Shown here piece after piece: positions 53,413-62,414 of a stretch of DNA of 64,000 nucleotides. The notes beneath the pieces are model-generated. The model saw nothing but the letters and a program-made list of their open reading frames with translations. It ran no database searches and was not told the DNA's origin. A program made the position numbers and the translations under genes. The stretch is from Noviluteimonas caseinilytica. GTDB taxonomy: Bacteria > Pseudomonadota > Gammaproteobacteria > Xanthomonadales > Xanthomonadaceae. The first letter of the stretch is position 1; the number at the start of each line of letters is the position of its first letter. The stretch lies in NCBI RefSeq assembly GCF_018406605.1, contig NZ_AP024545.1, positions 2,852,001 through 2,916,000 on the forward strand, in the 5' to 3' direction.

Positions 53413-54626
53413 TGAAGGCCCCCACGCCAGTGAAGTCGTCCGTGCAACGCGTTTCGCTCGTCCTGTGCTGCGTGATCGCGCTGGCCGGCTGTTCCACCGT
53501 CAAGGGTTGGTTCGGCGCCGGCAAGGACGAGAAGAAAGCGCTCGAGCCCGCCGAGCTCACCGAGTTCACCCCGACCGCCACCGTCAAGAAGCTGTGGTCG
53601 GCGAAGGCCGGCGGCGGCGAAGGCGCGATCGGCGTGCGCCAGGGTCCGTCGGTCGCCGACGGCAAGGTGTTCATGGCCGCGGTCGAAGGCGGCGTGCGCG
53701 CGGTGGACCTGCAGACGGGCGCCGAAGCCTGGAAGTGGGATCCCAAGCGCGAGAAGGGCAAGGAAAAACTGCGCCTGTCCGGCGGTCCCGGCGCGGGCAA
53801 CGGCCTGGTCGTGGTTGGCGGCCTGGACGGCGAAGTGATCGCGCTCGACGAGAGCACCGGCGCCGAGAAGTGGCACGCCCGCGTGGGCAACGAAGTCATC
53901 GCCGCGCCCGTCATCGGCGAAGGCCTGGTGTTCGTGCGCGCCAACGACGGCGTGGTCACCGCGTTCGATGCCGCCTCCGGCGAGCGTCGCTGGTTCTGGC
54001 AGCGCGAACTGCCCGCGCTCACCGTGCGCGGCAACGATTCGGTCGCGCTCGGCCCGGGCTTCGTGTTCGTCGGCAACGACGACGGCTCGGTCACCGCGCT
54101 GTCGTCCACCGACGGCCGCCTGCTGTGGGAACAGTCCGTCGCCCAGGCCGAAGGCCGCAGCGAACTGGACCGCATGTCCGACATCGACGGCACGCCCGTG
54201 ATCGACGGCACCACGCTGTACGCCACCAGCTTCAAGAAGCAGACCATGGCGATCGACGGCCCCAGCGGCCGCCCGATCTGGCAGCGCGACAACGGCGGCG
54301 CCGGCCGCGTGGGAAACGGCAGCGACCGCGTGGTCGTCGCCGATCCCGCCGGCGCGGTGTGGGCCATCGACAAGGCCACCGGCGGTTCGTTGTGGCAGCA
54401 GCCCGCGCTCGCGCGCCGCAACCTCGCGGGTGTGGCGGTGCAGGGCGATTACGCCGTGGTCGCCGACTACGACGGGTACGTGCACTGGCTGCGCCTGGAC
54501 ACCGGCGCGTTCGCCGCGCGTTCGCGCGTCGGCGGCGATCCCGTGCGCGCCACCCCCGTCGTGGCCGACGGCGTGCTGCTCGTCCAGAACATCGACGGCG
54601 AAGTCACCGCGTTCCGCATCCAGTAA
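53412..54626 (+). CDS. bamB: outer membrane assembly lipoprotein BamB
   Basis: 404 residues. Lipobox LAGC (Cys27), then an eight-bladed PQQ/WD-like propeller with repeated V-A-D-G/x-V-x-A-D-T-G-x-x-W motifs, for example RAVDLQTGAEAWKWD, IALDESTGAEKWHARVGNEV and WAIDKATGGSLWQQPALARR. It binds BamA and helps insert beta-barrel proteins. Order yfgM-bamB-der is conserved. The start shares a base with the yfgM-like stop. Confidence 0.94.
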   Translation: MKAPTPVKSSVQRVSLVLCCVIALAGCSTVKGWFGAGKDEKKALEPAELTEFTPTATVKKLWSAKAGGGEGAIGVRQGPSVADGKVFMAAVEGGVRAVDLQTGAEAWKWDPKREKGKEKLRLSGGPGAGNGLVVVGGLDGEVIALDESTGAEKWHARVGNEVIAAPVIGEGLVFVRANDGVVTAFDAASGERRWFWQRELPALTVRGNDSVALGPGFVFVGNDDGSVTALSSTDGRLLWEQSVAQAEGRSELDRMSDIDGTPVIDGTTLYATSFKKQTMAIDGPSGRPIWQRDNGGAGRVGNGSDRVVVADPAGAVWAIDKATGGSLWQQPALARRNLAGVAVQGDYAVVADYDGYVHWLRLDTGAFAARSRVGGDPVRATPVVADGVLLVQNIDGEVTAFRIQ

Positions 54627-54630
54627 CACG

Positions 54631-54648
54631 GTCCGCGTCCGCGCGGAC
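54631..54648 (+). terminator. short hairpin between bamB and der
   Basis: A 7-bp stem GTCCGCG/CGCGGAC with a four-base loop, five bases after the bamB stop. It is followed by TTCGCTCC rather than a T run, so it may be a weak terminator or an RNA-stabilising hairpin. Confidence 0.35.
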
Positions 54649-54683
54649 TTCGCTCCATTCCGCTCGGTCAACCCGGATCTTCC

Positions 54684-56084
54684 ATGCTGCCCCTCGTCGC
54701 CCTCGTCGGTCGTCCCAATGTCGGGAAATCGACGCTCTTCAACGTCCTGACGCGTTCGCGCGACGCCCTCGTCCACGACGAGCCCGGCGTCACGCGCGAC
54801 CGCAACTACGGCGTGTGCCGCCTCGATCCCGAGCGCCCCTTCGTGCTCGTGGACACCGGCGGCATCGCGGGCAGCGAAGAAGGCCTGGCCGGCGCCACCG
54901 CGCGCCAGTCGCGCGCGGCGGCCGAAGAAGCGGATCTCATCCTGTTCGTCGTCGACGGCCGCGAAGGCGCCTCGGCGATCGACGACGAAATCCTGTCGTG
55001 GCTGCGCAAGGTCGACACGCCGACGTTCCTCGTCGTCAACAAGGTCGATGGCCTCGACGCACAGGCCGCGCTCGCCGAGTTCGCGCGCTACGGCATCAAG
55101 GAAGTGCTGGGCGTGTCGTCCGCGCACAAGCAGGGCCTCGATGCGTTGATGGCGCGCACGATGGCCGTGCTGCCGCGCGACGGCGACACCGAAATCCTCG
55201 ACAACGATCCCGAGCGCGTGCGCATCGCGTTCGTCGGCCGCCCCAACGTCGGCAAGTCCACGCTGGTCAACCGCATCCTGGGCGAGGAACGCATGATCGC
55301 GTCGGACGTGCCGGGCACCACGCGCGATTCGATCGCGGTGGACCTGGAGCGCGACGGCCGCAAGTACCGCCTCATCGACACCGCCGGCCTGCGTCGCAAG
55401 GGCCGCGTGGAAGACGCGGTGGAGAAGTTCTCCATCGTCAAGACGCTCGGCGCGATCGAACAGTGCCAGGTCGCCGTGATCATGCTCGACGCGGTGGAAG
55501 GCGTGACCGACCAGGACGCCAGCGTGCTCGGCGCCGTGCTCGATGCGGGCCGCGCGCTCGTCGTCGGCGTGAACAAGTGGGACGGCCTCACCGACTACCA
55601 GCGCGAACAGAACGAACAACTGCTCTCGCGCAAGCTCGCGTTCGTCGACTGGGCCGAAGCGGTGCGCATCTCCGCGCTGCACGGCTCGGGCATGCGCGAA
55701 CTGTTCAAGGCGATCCATCGCGCGCATTCGTCGGCGACGCGCCAGTTCACCACCGCCGAGACCACGAAGGCGCTGGAAATCGCCTACGAAACCAATCCGC
55801 CGCCCGTCGTGCGCGGCCACGTCGCCAAGCTGCGCTACGCGCATCCGGGCGGCGACAACCCGCCGACCTTCATCGTGCACGGATCGCGCCTGCGCACGCT
55901 GTCGGACAGCTACCGGCGCTACCTCGAGAACTTCTTCCGCAAGCGCTTCAAGCTCGTCGGCACGCCGGTGCGCTTCCTCTTCAAGGAAGGCGAGAACCCG
56001 TACAAGGACAAGCCGAAGAACCCGCTCACCGCGCGCCAGGTCGCGAAGAAGCGGCGCCTGATGAAGCACGTCAAGGGCAAGTGA
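54684..56084 (+). CDS. der: GTPase Der (EngA), ribosome assembly
   Basis: 466 residues. Two G domains in tandem: G1 GRPNVGKSTLFN with DEPGVTRDRNYG and DTGGIAG, then RPNVGKSTLVNRI with DVPGTTRDSIAV and DTAGLRR; NKVD and NKWD are the G4 motifs. A C-terminal KH-like domain ends in Lys-rich RQVAKKRRLMKHVKGK. Der is an essential 50S assembly GTPase. Upstream is bamB; the next gene mobA begins one base after its stop. Confidence 0.96.
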   Translation: MLPLVALVGRPNVGKSTLFNVLTRSRDALVHDEPGVTRDRNYGVCRLDPERPFVLVDTGGIAGSEEGLAGATARQSRAAAEEADLILFVVDGREGASAIDDEILSWLRKVDTPTFLVVNKVDGLDAQAALAEFARYGIKEVLGVSSAHKQGLDALMARTMAVLPRDGDTEILDNDPERVRIAFVGRPNVGKSTLVNRILGEERMIASDVPGTTRDSIAVDLERDGRKYRLIDTAGLRRKGRVEDAVEKFSIVKTLGAIEQCQVAVIMLDAVEGVTDQDASVLGAVLDAGRALVVGVNKWDGLTDYQREQNEQLLSRKLAFVDWAEAVRISALHGSGMRELFKAIHRAHSSATRQFTTAETTKALEIAYETNPPPVVRGHVAKLRYAHPGGDNPPTFIVHGSRLRTLSDSYRRYLENFFRKRFKLVGTPVRFLFKEGENPYKDKPKNPLTARQVAKKRRLMKHVKGK

Positions 56085-56085
56085 G

Positions 56086-56670
56086 ATGACGGCCGCGCCG
56101 CGCGCGACCGGCGTGACGCTCGGCGTGCTCGCCGGCGGTCGGGGGTCGCGGCTGGGCGGGATCGACAAGGCGTGGATCGTGCGCGACGGGATGTCGCAGG
56201 TGGCGCGCCTCGTGCAGCGGTTCGAACGCGAAGTCGATGCGGTGCTGGTGAGTGCCAATCGCGATCTCGTCCGTTACGAACACGCCGGCCTGCGCGTCGT
56301 CCCTGACCGCATCGCCGACCTCGGCCCGCTCGGTGGCCTCGACGCACTCGCGTCCGCCTGCGATACGCCGTGGTTGCTCACGCTGCCGGTCGACCTGGTC
56401 TTCGTCAACGACTGCCTGCTGCCGACGCTCGCGTCGGCGGGCGGGCAGGGCGCGTCCATCGAGGACGACGACGGGCCGCAACCGCTGGTCGCGCTCTGGC
56501 ACGTGCCCGCGCTCCGCGATGCACTCATCGATGCGTTGGCGAGCACCGATCATTCCGTGCACGCCGTGCAATCCACCCTCGCAATGCCACGCCTCCGCTT
56601 GAACGGCGTGCGCCTGGGCAACCTCAACACGCCGGCGGACCTCGCCGCCGTCCACGCTTCGATCGGATGA
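56086..56670 (+). CDS. mobA: molybdenum cofactor guanylyltransferase
   Basis: 194 residues. LAGGRGSRLGGIDKAWIVRD is the nucleotide-binding loop, and PDRIADLGPLGGLDAL the next conserved block. MobA adds GMP to Mo-molybdopterin to make bis-MGD for DMSO-reductase-type enzymes. The ATG lies directly after the der stop, and the stop overlaps the moeA start (ATGA). The three genes mobA, moeA and moeB form a molybdenum-cofactor cluster. Confidence 0.9.
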   Translation: MTAAPRATGVTLGVLAGGRGSRLGGIDKAWIVRDGMSQVARLVQRFEREVDAVLVSANRDLVRYEHAGLRVVPDRIADLGPLGGLDALASACDTPWLLTLPVDLVFVNDCLLPTLASAGGQGASIEDDDGPQPLVALWHVPALRDALIDALASTDHSVHAVQSTLAMPRLRLNGVRLGNLNTPADLAAVHASIG

Positions 56671-57893
56671 CCATGCGCGACGACGTTCCGATGCAACTGG
56701 CGTTCGACGATGCGCAGGCAATCGTCGATCGCGTCGCGGCGCAACACCGCATGCCGGTCGAACGCCTCGCGCTCGCGCGCACGCATGGCCGCATCCTTGC
56801 CGAAGATGTCATCGCCGCGATTCCGTCGCCGCCGTTCGACAACAGCGCGATGGACGGTTTCGCCGTGCGCCACGCGGACCTCGCGGGGCAGGGGGACACG
56901 ACGCTGCCACTGGCGGGCGAACAATTCGCCGGCCTCGCGCGCGACCTCGTCCTCGCGCAGGGCACCTGCATCCGCATCACCACCGGCGCGCCGATGCCGA
57001 CCGGCGCCGACACCGTGGTCATCCGCGAAGTCGTGCGCGACGAGGGCGATCGCATCGTCGTTCCCGCGGGCATCGTCGCCGGCGCCAACGTCCGCCACGC
57101 CGGCGAAGACGTGCGCATCGGCGATACCGTGCTCGACGCCGGCTGCGTGCTCACGCCCGCGCGCGTCGCCACCGCGGCCTCGCTCGGCGTCGATCAACTG
57201 TCCGTGTTCGCGCGCCCGACGGTCGCGGTGTTCACCACCGGCGACGAACTCGTCCCGCCCGGCATGCCGCTCGCGCCCGGCCAGATCCACGACAGCAACC
57301 GCGAACTGCTGATGGGCCTGCTGCGCGCCGACGGCCTCGAACCCACCGCCTGGCCCGCCTTGCCCGACAACCCGGAGCGCGTCGAATCCGTGCTGCGCGA
57401 CGCCGCGTCGAGCTTCGACCTGGTGATCACCTGCGGCGGCGTCTCCGTCGGCGAGAAGGACCACGTGCCCGCGATGCTCGTCGCGCACGGCGAGATCCAT
57501 TTCTGGAAGGTGCGCATGAAGCCCGGCATGCCGCTGCTGTTCGGCACGCTCGATCGCGCGCGGTTCCTCGGATTGCCGGGCAATCCCGTCTCCGTGTTCG
57601 CCACCTACGCCACGCTCGGCCGCCGCCTGCTCGACGGCCTGCAGGGCCGCACCCAACCGCGCCGCGCCTTCCGCGCGCAACTCGCCGCGCCGATCGACAA
57701 GCCGCACGCGCGCCGCGAATTCCTCCGTGGCCGCCTTGACGCGGGCGCCGACGGCGTCCTGCGCGCCTGGCCCGACGCCGCCACCGGCTCCCACCGCCTG
57801 CATGCGGCGGCCCGCGCCGACGCGTTGATCGTGGTCCCGGAAGGCCCGCAACAGCTTCCTGCCGGCACCGTCGTCGACGTGCTGCCGTATTGA
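56667..57893 (+). CDS. moeA: molybdopterin molybdenumtransferase
   Basis: 408 residues, the usual length. FDNSAMDGFAVRHADLAGQG, ITTGAPMPTGADTVVIRE, TGDELVPPGMPLAPGQIHDS and FDLVITCGGVSVGEKDHVPA, all MoeA signatures. It inserts molybdate into adenylylated molybdopterin. The ATG at 56667 overlaps the mobA stop, so it is translationally coupled. The last 30 residues end in DVLPY. Confidence 0.95.
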   Translation: MTMRDDVPMQLAFDDAQAIVDRVAAQHRMPVERLALARTHGRILAEDVIAAIPSPPFDNSAMDGFAVRHADLAGQGDTTLPLAGEQFAGLARDLVLAQGTCIRITTGAPMPTGADTVVIREVVRDEGDRIVVPAGIVAGANVRHAGEDVRIGDTVLDAGCVLTPARVATAASLGVDQLSVFARPTVAVFTTGDELVPPGMPLAPGQIHDSNRELLMGLLRADGLEPTAWPALPDNPERVESVLRDAASSFDLVITCGGVSVGEKDHVPAMLVAHGEIHFWKVRMKPGMPLLFGTLDRARFLGLPGNPVSVFATYATLGRRLLDGLQGRTQPRRAFRAQLAAPIDKPHARREFLRGRLDAGADGVLRAWPDAATGSHRLHAAARADALIVVPEGPQQLPAGTVVDVLPY

Positions 57894-57904
57894 CGCAACG
57901 AGCG

Positions 57905-57910
57905 GATAAT
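57905..57910 (+). promoter_or_regulatory. -10-like GATAAT before moeB
   Basis: GGATAAT ends six bases before the moeB ATG at 57917. Transcription from here would start at the ATG. moeB may also be read through from moeA. Confidence 0.35.
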
Positions 57911-57916
57911 CGCGCC

Positions 57917-59044
57917 ATGTCCCTGCATGTCCTTTCGCCCCGCCAGGCCCGCGAGCGCCAGCAGGGCGGTGCGATCCTCGTCGATGTCCGCGACGCGCAC
58001 GAACGCGCGCTCGGCACTGCGCAGGGCGCGCGCGGCATCGACCGCGCCACGCTCGAAGCCGATCCCGCCGCGTACCTGCCGGACCGCGAGGCCGAGATCC
58101 TGCTGATCTGCCAGAGCGGCCGGCGTTCGCAGTTCGCCGCCGAAGCCCTGATCGCAAAGGGCTATCGCCACATCGCGTCCGTCGACGGCGGCACGCAGGC
58201 GTGGTCGCTCGCCGGCCTGCCGATGGACATGCCGCAACTCGACGACGATTTCAGCGAACGCTATTCGCGACACCTGCGCCTGCCGGAAATCGGGCTCGCG
58301 GGACAGAAGCGCCTGGAAGCCGCAACGGTGCTCGTCATCGGCGCCGGCGGCCTCGGTTCGCCCGTCGCGTATTACCTCGCGGCCGCGGGCGTCGGCACGT
58401 TGCGCATCGCCGACGACGACGTGGTCGATCGCAGCAACCTGCAGCGCCAGATCCTGCACACCGATGCGCGCATCGGCGTTGCGAAGGTCGAATCGGCGCG
58501 CGACACGCTGTCCGCGCTCAACCCGCGCACGCGCATCGAAGCGATCGCCGAACGCGTGACGTCGGCCAACGTGGAAGCGCTGCTGCAAGGCGTGGACGTC
58601 GTGGTCGACGGCGCCGACAACTTCCCCGTGCGCTACCTGCTCAACGATGCGTGCGTGAAGCTGGCCAAGCCGCTGGTGTACGGCGCGGTGCATCGCTTCG
58701 AAGGGCAGGCGAGCGTGTTCGATGCCGGCCGCCATCGCGGCGTGGCGCCGTGCTATCGCTGCCTGTTCCCGGAACCGCCGCCGCCCGAAGCCGCGCCCAA
58801 TTGCGCCGAGGCCGGCGTGCTCGGCGTGGTGCCCGGGATCGTGGGCCTGCTGCAGGCCACCGAAGTCCTCAAGCTGCTGCTCGGGATCGGCCAGCCGCTC
58901 ACGGGCCGGCTGCTGCACATCGACGCGCTGGGCCTGCAATTTCGCGAGACGCGGCTCGCGCCGGACCCGGATTGTCCCGTGTGTCCTGCCGGGCGTGATT
59001 TTCCCGGTTACATCGACTATGCGAGGTTTTGCGCCGGGGGCTGA
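57917..59044 (+). CDS. moeB: rhodanese-MoeB/ThiF adenylyltransferase fusion
   Basis: 375 residues. An N-terminal rhodanese domain (about 5-105) with DVRDAHERALGTAQGARGID and active-site Cys in LLICQSGRRSQFAAEA; then a ThiF/MoeB adenylyltransferase with VLVIGAGGLGSPVAYYLAAA (GxGxxG), a DDDVVDRSNLQRQIL loop and the zinc Cys pairs CYRC and CPVC. MoeB adenylylates MoaD for molybdopterin synthesis; related ThiF proteins activate ThiS. In the well-known MoeBR/Uba4 proteins the rhodanese is at the C-terminus, so this N-terminal placement is noteworthy. The mobA-moeA context favours molybdenum cofactor. Confidence 0.9.
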   Translation: MSLHVLSPRQARERQQGGAILVDVRDAHERALGTAQGARGIDRATLEADPAAYLPDREAEILLICQSGRRSQFAAEALIAKGYRHIASVDGGTQAWSLAGLPMDMPQLDDDFSERYSRHLRLPEIGLAGQKRLEAATVLVIGAGGLGSPVAYYLAAAGVGTLRIADDDVVDRSNLQRQILHTDARIGVAKVESARDTLSALNPRTRIEAIAERVTSANVEALLQGVDVVVDGADNFPVRYLLNDACVKLAKPLVYGAVHRFEGQASVFDAGRHRGVAPCYRCLFPEPPPPEAAPNCAEAGVLGVVPGIVGLLQATEVLKLLLGIGQPLTGRLLHIDALGLQFRETRLAPDPDCPVCPAGRDFPGYIDYARFCAGG

Positions 59045-59078
59045 CCCGCTCGGGCCCCCGCAAGGACACGGGGACCCC

Positions 59079-60098
59079 ATGGACGCACGCCGCCGATCGC
59101 TTCCCTTCGCCGCCCTGACGTTGCTCGCGCTCGCCTTCGCCGGCCATGCGCGGGCAGGGGAGCCTTGCCCGCTCAACGCACCGCTGCCCACCACGTGGGG
59201 CCAGCGCATCGCGTCGGTCGCCTGCGCCGAGCATCGCCTGTGGTATTCGCCGTTCCTCGACGAGCGCGGACGCCTGGCGAGCACCACCGTCGCGGAAGCC
59301 GAAAACGTGCGGCTGCAGGACCGAACCACGCCCGCGTGGCGCCGCGTCGTCGACTACTGGCGCGCGACCGGCTTGCTCTCGCAGATGTCCTCGCATCCCG
59401 GTGCGAACGAATGCGGCACGTCGGCGCTGGACAGCCTGTACGGCAGCGCGATCTGCCGCGCGTTCGTGATCGACACGCCGTGGTCGGCGGTGTTCGTCAC
59501 CTTCGTCGAGATGCGCGCGAGCGTGCCGGGGTTCCAGGCTTCGGCGAGCCACGTCGATTACGTGCGCCAGGCCCTGCGCGGTGATCCCGCAGGGCCGTAC
59601 CGCTTCGCCGATCCGGATGCGGAAACGCCCGCGATGGGCGACCTGCTGTGCTTCACCCGCGGCCTGACCGTGCCGTTGGGGTCCGCGAATTTCCGCGCCA
59701 CGCTCGCCCGCGACGGCAGCGGCATGGCGATGCATTGCGACATCGTCGTGGAATCCGATCCTGCGGGCGGCACGCTCTACACCATCGGCGGCAACGTGCT
59801 GCAGGGCGTCACGATGCGCACGTTGCGGCTCAACCGCGAAGGGCGCGTGTGGGGCTTGCCGCGCAAGACCGCCACCCCGGTCGCGTGTCGCCCGGGCGCG
59901 GACGAGGCCTGCAGTTTCGATCGCCAGGATTGGGTGGCGTTGCTCAAGCTCCAGGTCACGGCGCCGCTGCCGCCGCCGATGGCACCGCCATCGCCCGCGT
60001 GCTGCACGCTGTGCGCATTGCCCATGCCGCCGGGGATGCAGCGTTGCCCTGCACCGTCGGCCGCGCCCTTGCAGGTGCAGCCACCGGCCACGCCCTGA
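59079..60098 (+). CDS. secreted DUF2272 protein
   Basis: 339 residues. Signal peptide MDARRRSLPFAALTLLALAF to about residue 26 (ARA before GE). The core has CAEHRLWYSPFLDERGRLAS, then VIDTPWSAVFVTFVEMRASV and ASHVDYVRQAL, the P-W-S-A-x-F-x-S/T-x-V and H-x-x-Y pattern of DUF2272 proteins. Cys in the core plus four in the Pro-rich tail (PACCTLCALP). Function of the family unknown, possibly a cell-wall-related fold. Not obviously linked to moeB, 34 bases upstream. Confidence 0.8.
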   Translation: MDARRRSLPFAALTLLALAFAGHARAGEPCPLNAPLPTTWGQRIASVACAEHRLWYSPFLDERGRLASTTVAEAENVRLQDRTTPAWRRVVDYWRATGLLSQMSSHPGANECGTSALDSLYGSAICRAFVIDTPWSAVFVTFVEMRASVPGFQASASHVDYVRQALRGDPAGPYRFADPDAETPAMGDLLCFTRGLTVPLGSANFRATLARDGSGMAMHCDIVVESDPAGGTLYTIGGNVLQGVTMRTLRLNREGRVWGLPRKTATPVACRPGADEACSFDRQDWVALLKLQVTAPLPPPMAPPSPACCTLCALPMPPGMQRCPAPSAAPLQVQPPATP

Positions 60099-60104
60099 CG
60101 CGCG

Positions 60105-60308
60105 TCAGTTCGGTTGCGGTGCGGCTTCGTTCCGGCGTCGCGGACGCGAGCGCTGGTCCATCTGCACGCCGAGCAGCGTGTTGCAGTGGATGCACGAGAA
60201 CGTGAGGCAGCGCCCCTTGGATTCTTCGTCGACTGTCGCGACCGCCGATTCGATGCGCACGTGCAACACGCGGTTGTTGCACTTCGGACATTCGGCCAGG
60301 TTGATCAT
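60105..60308 (-). CDS. small zinc-ribbon protein
   Basis: 67 residues. Two C-x2-C pairs, ECPKCNNRVLHVRIESAVAT and TFSCIHCNTLLGVQM, spaced about 30 residues apart, make a zinc ribbon. The tail is basic (MDQRSRPRRRNEAAPQPN). Seems to be a DNA-, RNA- or protein-binding adaptor, but I cannot name a family. It starts 19 bases after the BEM46-like gene on the same strand, so it is likely the last gene of the DUF1244-hydrolase-zinc-ribbon unit. Confidence 0.6.
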   Translation of the reverse strand: MINLAECPKCNNRVLHVRIESAVATVDEESKGRCLTFSCIHCNTLLGVQMDQRSRPRRRNEAAPQPN

Positions 60309-60327
60309 GCGGCGTCCTCGGAAACGA

Positions 60328-61113
60328 TCAGGGTGACGAAACGAAGTTCGATATCGCCTTCGCGTAGGCCGGATCGTTCGCGACCGAGGAATGATCGGCG
60401 TGCGGAAGGTCCAGCACCTGCGGGGGTTTCGGCAACGCGGCGAGCAGGCGATCGGTGCTCGCGGGCGGCACCACGTCGTCGCGGCCCGCGCGCACCACGA
60501 GCAACGGCCCGTTGTATTTGGCGAGGTACGCGGCTTCGTCGTAGCGGTCCTGCAGCAGCCAGCGCACCGGCAACCACGGGTAATGCGACTGCGCGACGTT
60601 GGCCATGCTGTCGAACGGCGTGACGAGCACCAGCTTCGCCACCGGGCGCTTCGACGCGACGTAGCTTGCCACCGCGCTGCCCAGGCTGCGGCCGATCACC
60701 ACGATGCGCGCACCCGGCTGGCGCGCCTGCACCTGGTCGAACACGTACAGCGCGTCCTCGAGGATGTCCGCTTCCGTCGGCGTGCCTTCGCTCGCGCCGT
60801 AGCCGCGATAGGGCACCAGGTAGATGCTGCTGTGCGGGAACCAGCGCCCGAACTGCTGGCGCCGGTCTTCGATGCGCTCGGCGTTGCCGCCGAAATACAC
60901 CACCGCGCCGGGCTGCCCGATGTTCACCAGCCAGCCGTTGAGCATCACGCCGTTGCGCGCGATGCCGAAGTCGGTCTGCTTGACGTCCGCGCGCGTGTCC
61001 TGCGGCAGGTACAACAGGTCGCGCTGCTTGGCGTACATCCACCCGCACATGCCGGCGTAGGCGAGGACGGGCAGGGCGGCCAGGGCGGCGGCGAGGGTCT
61101 TCTTGCGATTCAT
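60328..61113 (-). CDS. BEM46/YfhR-like alpha/beta hydrolase
   Basis: 261 residues. N-terminal membrane anchor (LAAALAALPVLAYAGMCGWM), then the fold: YLVPYRGYGASEGTPTEADI, nucleophile Ser143 in VVIGRSLGSAVASYVASKRP, Asp in VRAGRDDVVPP and His in PHADHSSVAND. This matches the Bem46-like/YfhR group of membrane-anchored serine hydrolases, substrate unknown. The ATG lies inside the DUF1244 stop (ATGA), so it is translationally coupled. Confidence 0.87.
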   Translation of the reverse strand: MNRKKTLAAALAALPVLAYAGMCGWMYAKQRDLLYLPQDTRADVKQTDFGIARNGVMLNGWLVNIGQPGAVVYFGGNAERIEDRRQQFGRWFPHSSIYLVPYRGYGASEGTPTEADILEDALYVFDQVQARQPGARIVVIGRSLGSAVASYVASKRPVAKLVLVTPFDSMANVAQSHYPWLPVRWLLQDRYDEAAYLAKYNGPLLVVRAGRDDVVPPASTDRLLAALPKPPQVLDLPHADHSSVANDPAYAKAISNFVSSP

Positions 61114-61421
61114 CGGCCGGCATCCTTGCGCTGGGCGGCATCGAAGGCCGCGAGTTGTTCCGGGGTCGCTTCGCGCTGGTGCCTGCGCTTCCAGTCGGCG
61201 AAGGGTTCGCCGTAGACCGACTCGCGCGCTTCGTCCTTCGTCATCGCGATGCCGCGCGCCTCGGCGGCTTCGCGGTACCAGTCGGCGAGGCAGTTGCGGC
61301 AGAAGCCGGCGAGGATCATCAGGTCGATGTTCTGCACGTCCGCGCGCTCGCGCACGAGGTGGTCGCGCAGGCGGCGGAAGGCCGCGGCCTCGATCTGCGT
61401 GGTTTCGAAATCGGCGTCCAT
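61110..61421 (-). CDS. DUF1244 protein
   Basis: 103 residues from ATG 61421. AFRRLRDHLVRERADVQNID and MILAGFCRNCLADWYREAAE are the DUF1244 signature (a helical domain with a C-x2-C pair, R-N-C-L-x-x-W-Y). Function unknown. It heads a leftward unit with the hydrolase and zinc-ribbon genes. The divergent folD gene starts 101 bases away. Confidence 0.9.
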   Translation of the reverse strand: MDADFETTQIEAAAFRRLRDHLVRERADVQNIDLMILAGFCRNCLADWYREAAEARGIAMTKDEARESVYGEPFADWKRRHQREATPEQLAAFDAAQRKDAGR

Positions 61422-61478
61422 GGCGTCCGCGCGTGTCCTGTTCCTGGCATAACGGCTCGCGAGGCTACAACGGGCCGG

Positions 61479-61484
61479 CATAAT
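61479..61484 (+). promoter_or_regulatory. -10 hexamer CATAAT of folD
   Basis: CATAAT lies 38 bases before the folD ATG, giving a leader of about 30 bases. No clear -35. Confidence 0.4.
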
Positions 61485-61522
61485 GCGCAGCCCGACTGCA
61501 TCACAGGCCCGGTGGCCTCCGG

Positions 61523-62410
61523 ATGACGAACGCCTCGACCCCGCCTCCCGCCCGCATCCTCGATGGCAAGCGCATCTCCGAGGACCTCCTCGATTCGCTC
61601 GCCCTGCGGGTCCGCGCGCGCATCGCGCAGGGCAAGCCCGCGCCCGGGCTGGCCGTGGTGCTGGTCGGCAACGACCCGGCCTCGTCGGTCTACGTGCGCA
61701 ACAAGCGCCGCGCCGCGCAGAAGGTGGGCATCCGGGCGATCGACTACGACCTGCCCGAATCCACGACCGACGCCGAGCTGCTGGCCCTGGTCGACCGCCT
61801 CAACGCCGACCCGGACGTCCACGGCATCCTGGTCCAGCTCCCGCTGCCCGACCGCCGCGACGCCACCCAGCTGATCCACCGCATCGACCCGCGCAAGGAC
61901 GTCGACGGCTTCCACCCGGAGAACGTGGGCCACCTGGCGCTGCGCCAGTTCGGCCTGCGCCCGTGCACGCCGCGCGGCATCACCACGCTGCTGGCCTACA
62001 CCGACCGCCCGGTGCGCGGCGCCAGCGCGACCATCGTGGGCGTGTCCAACCACGTCGGCCGCCCGATGGCGCTGGAACTGCTGATCGCCGGCTGCACGGT
62101 CACCAGCTGCCACAAGTTCACCCCGCCGGCGGTGCTGGAGGCCTCCGTGCGCGGCGCCGACATCCTGGTCGTGGCCGTGGGCCGCCCGGGTCTGGTGCCC
62201 GGTGAATGGGTCAAACCCGGCGCGGTCGTGATCGACGTGGGCATCAACCGCCTCGACGACGGCCGCCTGGTGGGCGACGTGGGCTTCGACGCGGCCGCGC
62301 AGCGCGCCAGCTGGATCACGCCCGTCCCCGGCGGCGTGGGCCCGATGACGGTGGCCACCCTCATGCAGAACACTCTGGAGGCGGCAGAGGCATCGGACGG
62401 CGCCGCTTAA
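61523..62410 (+). CDS. folD: bifunctional methylenetetrahydrofolate dehydrogenase/methenyltetrahydrofolate cyclohydrolase
   Basis: 295 residues. LVGNDPASSVYVRNKRRAAQ (Y and K of the active site), GILVQLPLPDRRDATQLI, PRKDVDGFHPENVGHLAL, the NADP site ATIVGVSNHVGRPMALELLI and the PGGVGPMTVATLMQNT tail, all FolD signatures. It interconverts 5,10-methylene- and 10-formyl-THF for purine and fMet synthesis. It precedes guaB by 39 bases, so both are nucleotide-related and may share read-through. Confidence 0.96.
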   Translation: MTNASTPPPARILDGKRISEDLLDSLALRVRARIAQGKPAPGLAVVLVGNDPASSVYVRNKRRAAQKVGIRAIDYDLPESTTDAELLALVDRLNADPDVHGILVQLPLPDRRDATQLIHRIDPRKDVDGFHPENVGHLALRQFGLRPCTPRGITTLLAYTDRPVRGASATIVGVSNHVGRPMALELLIAGCTVTSCHKFTPPAVLEASVRGADILVVAVGRPGLVPGEWVKPGAVVIDVGINRLDDGRLVGDVGFDAAAQRASWITPVPGGVGPMTVATLMQNTLEAAEASDGAA

Positions 62411-62414
62411 GAGG

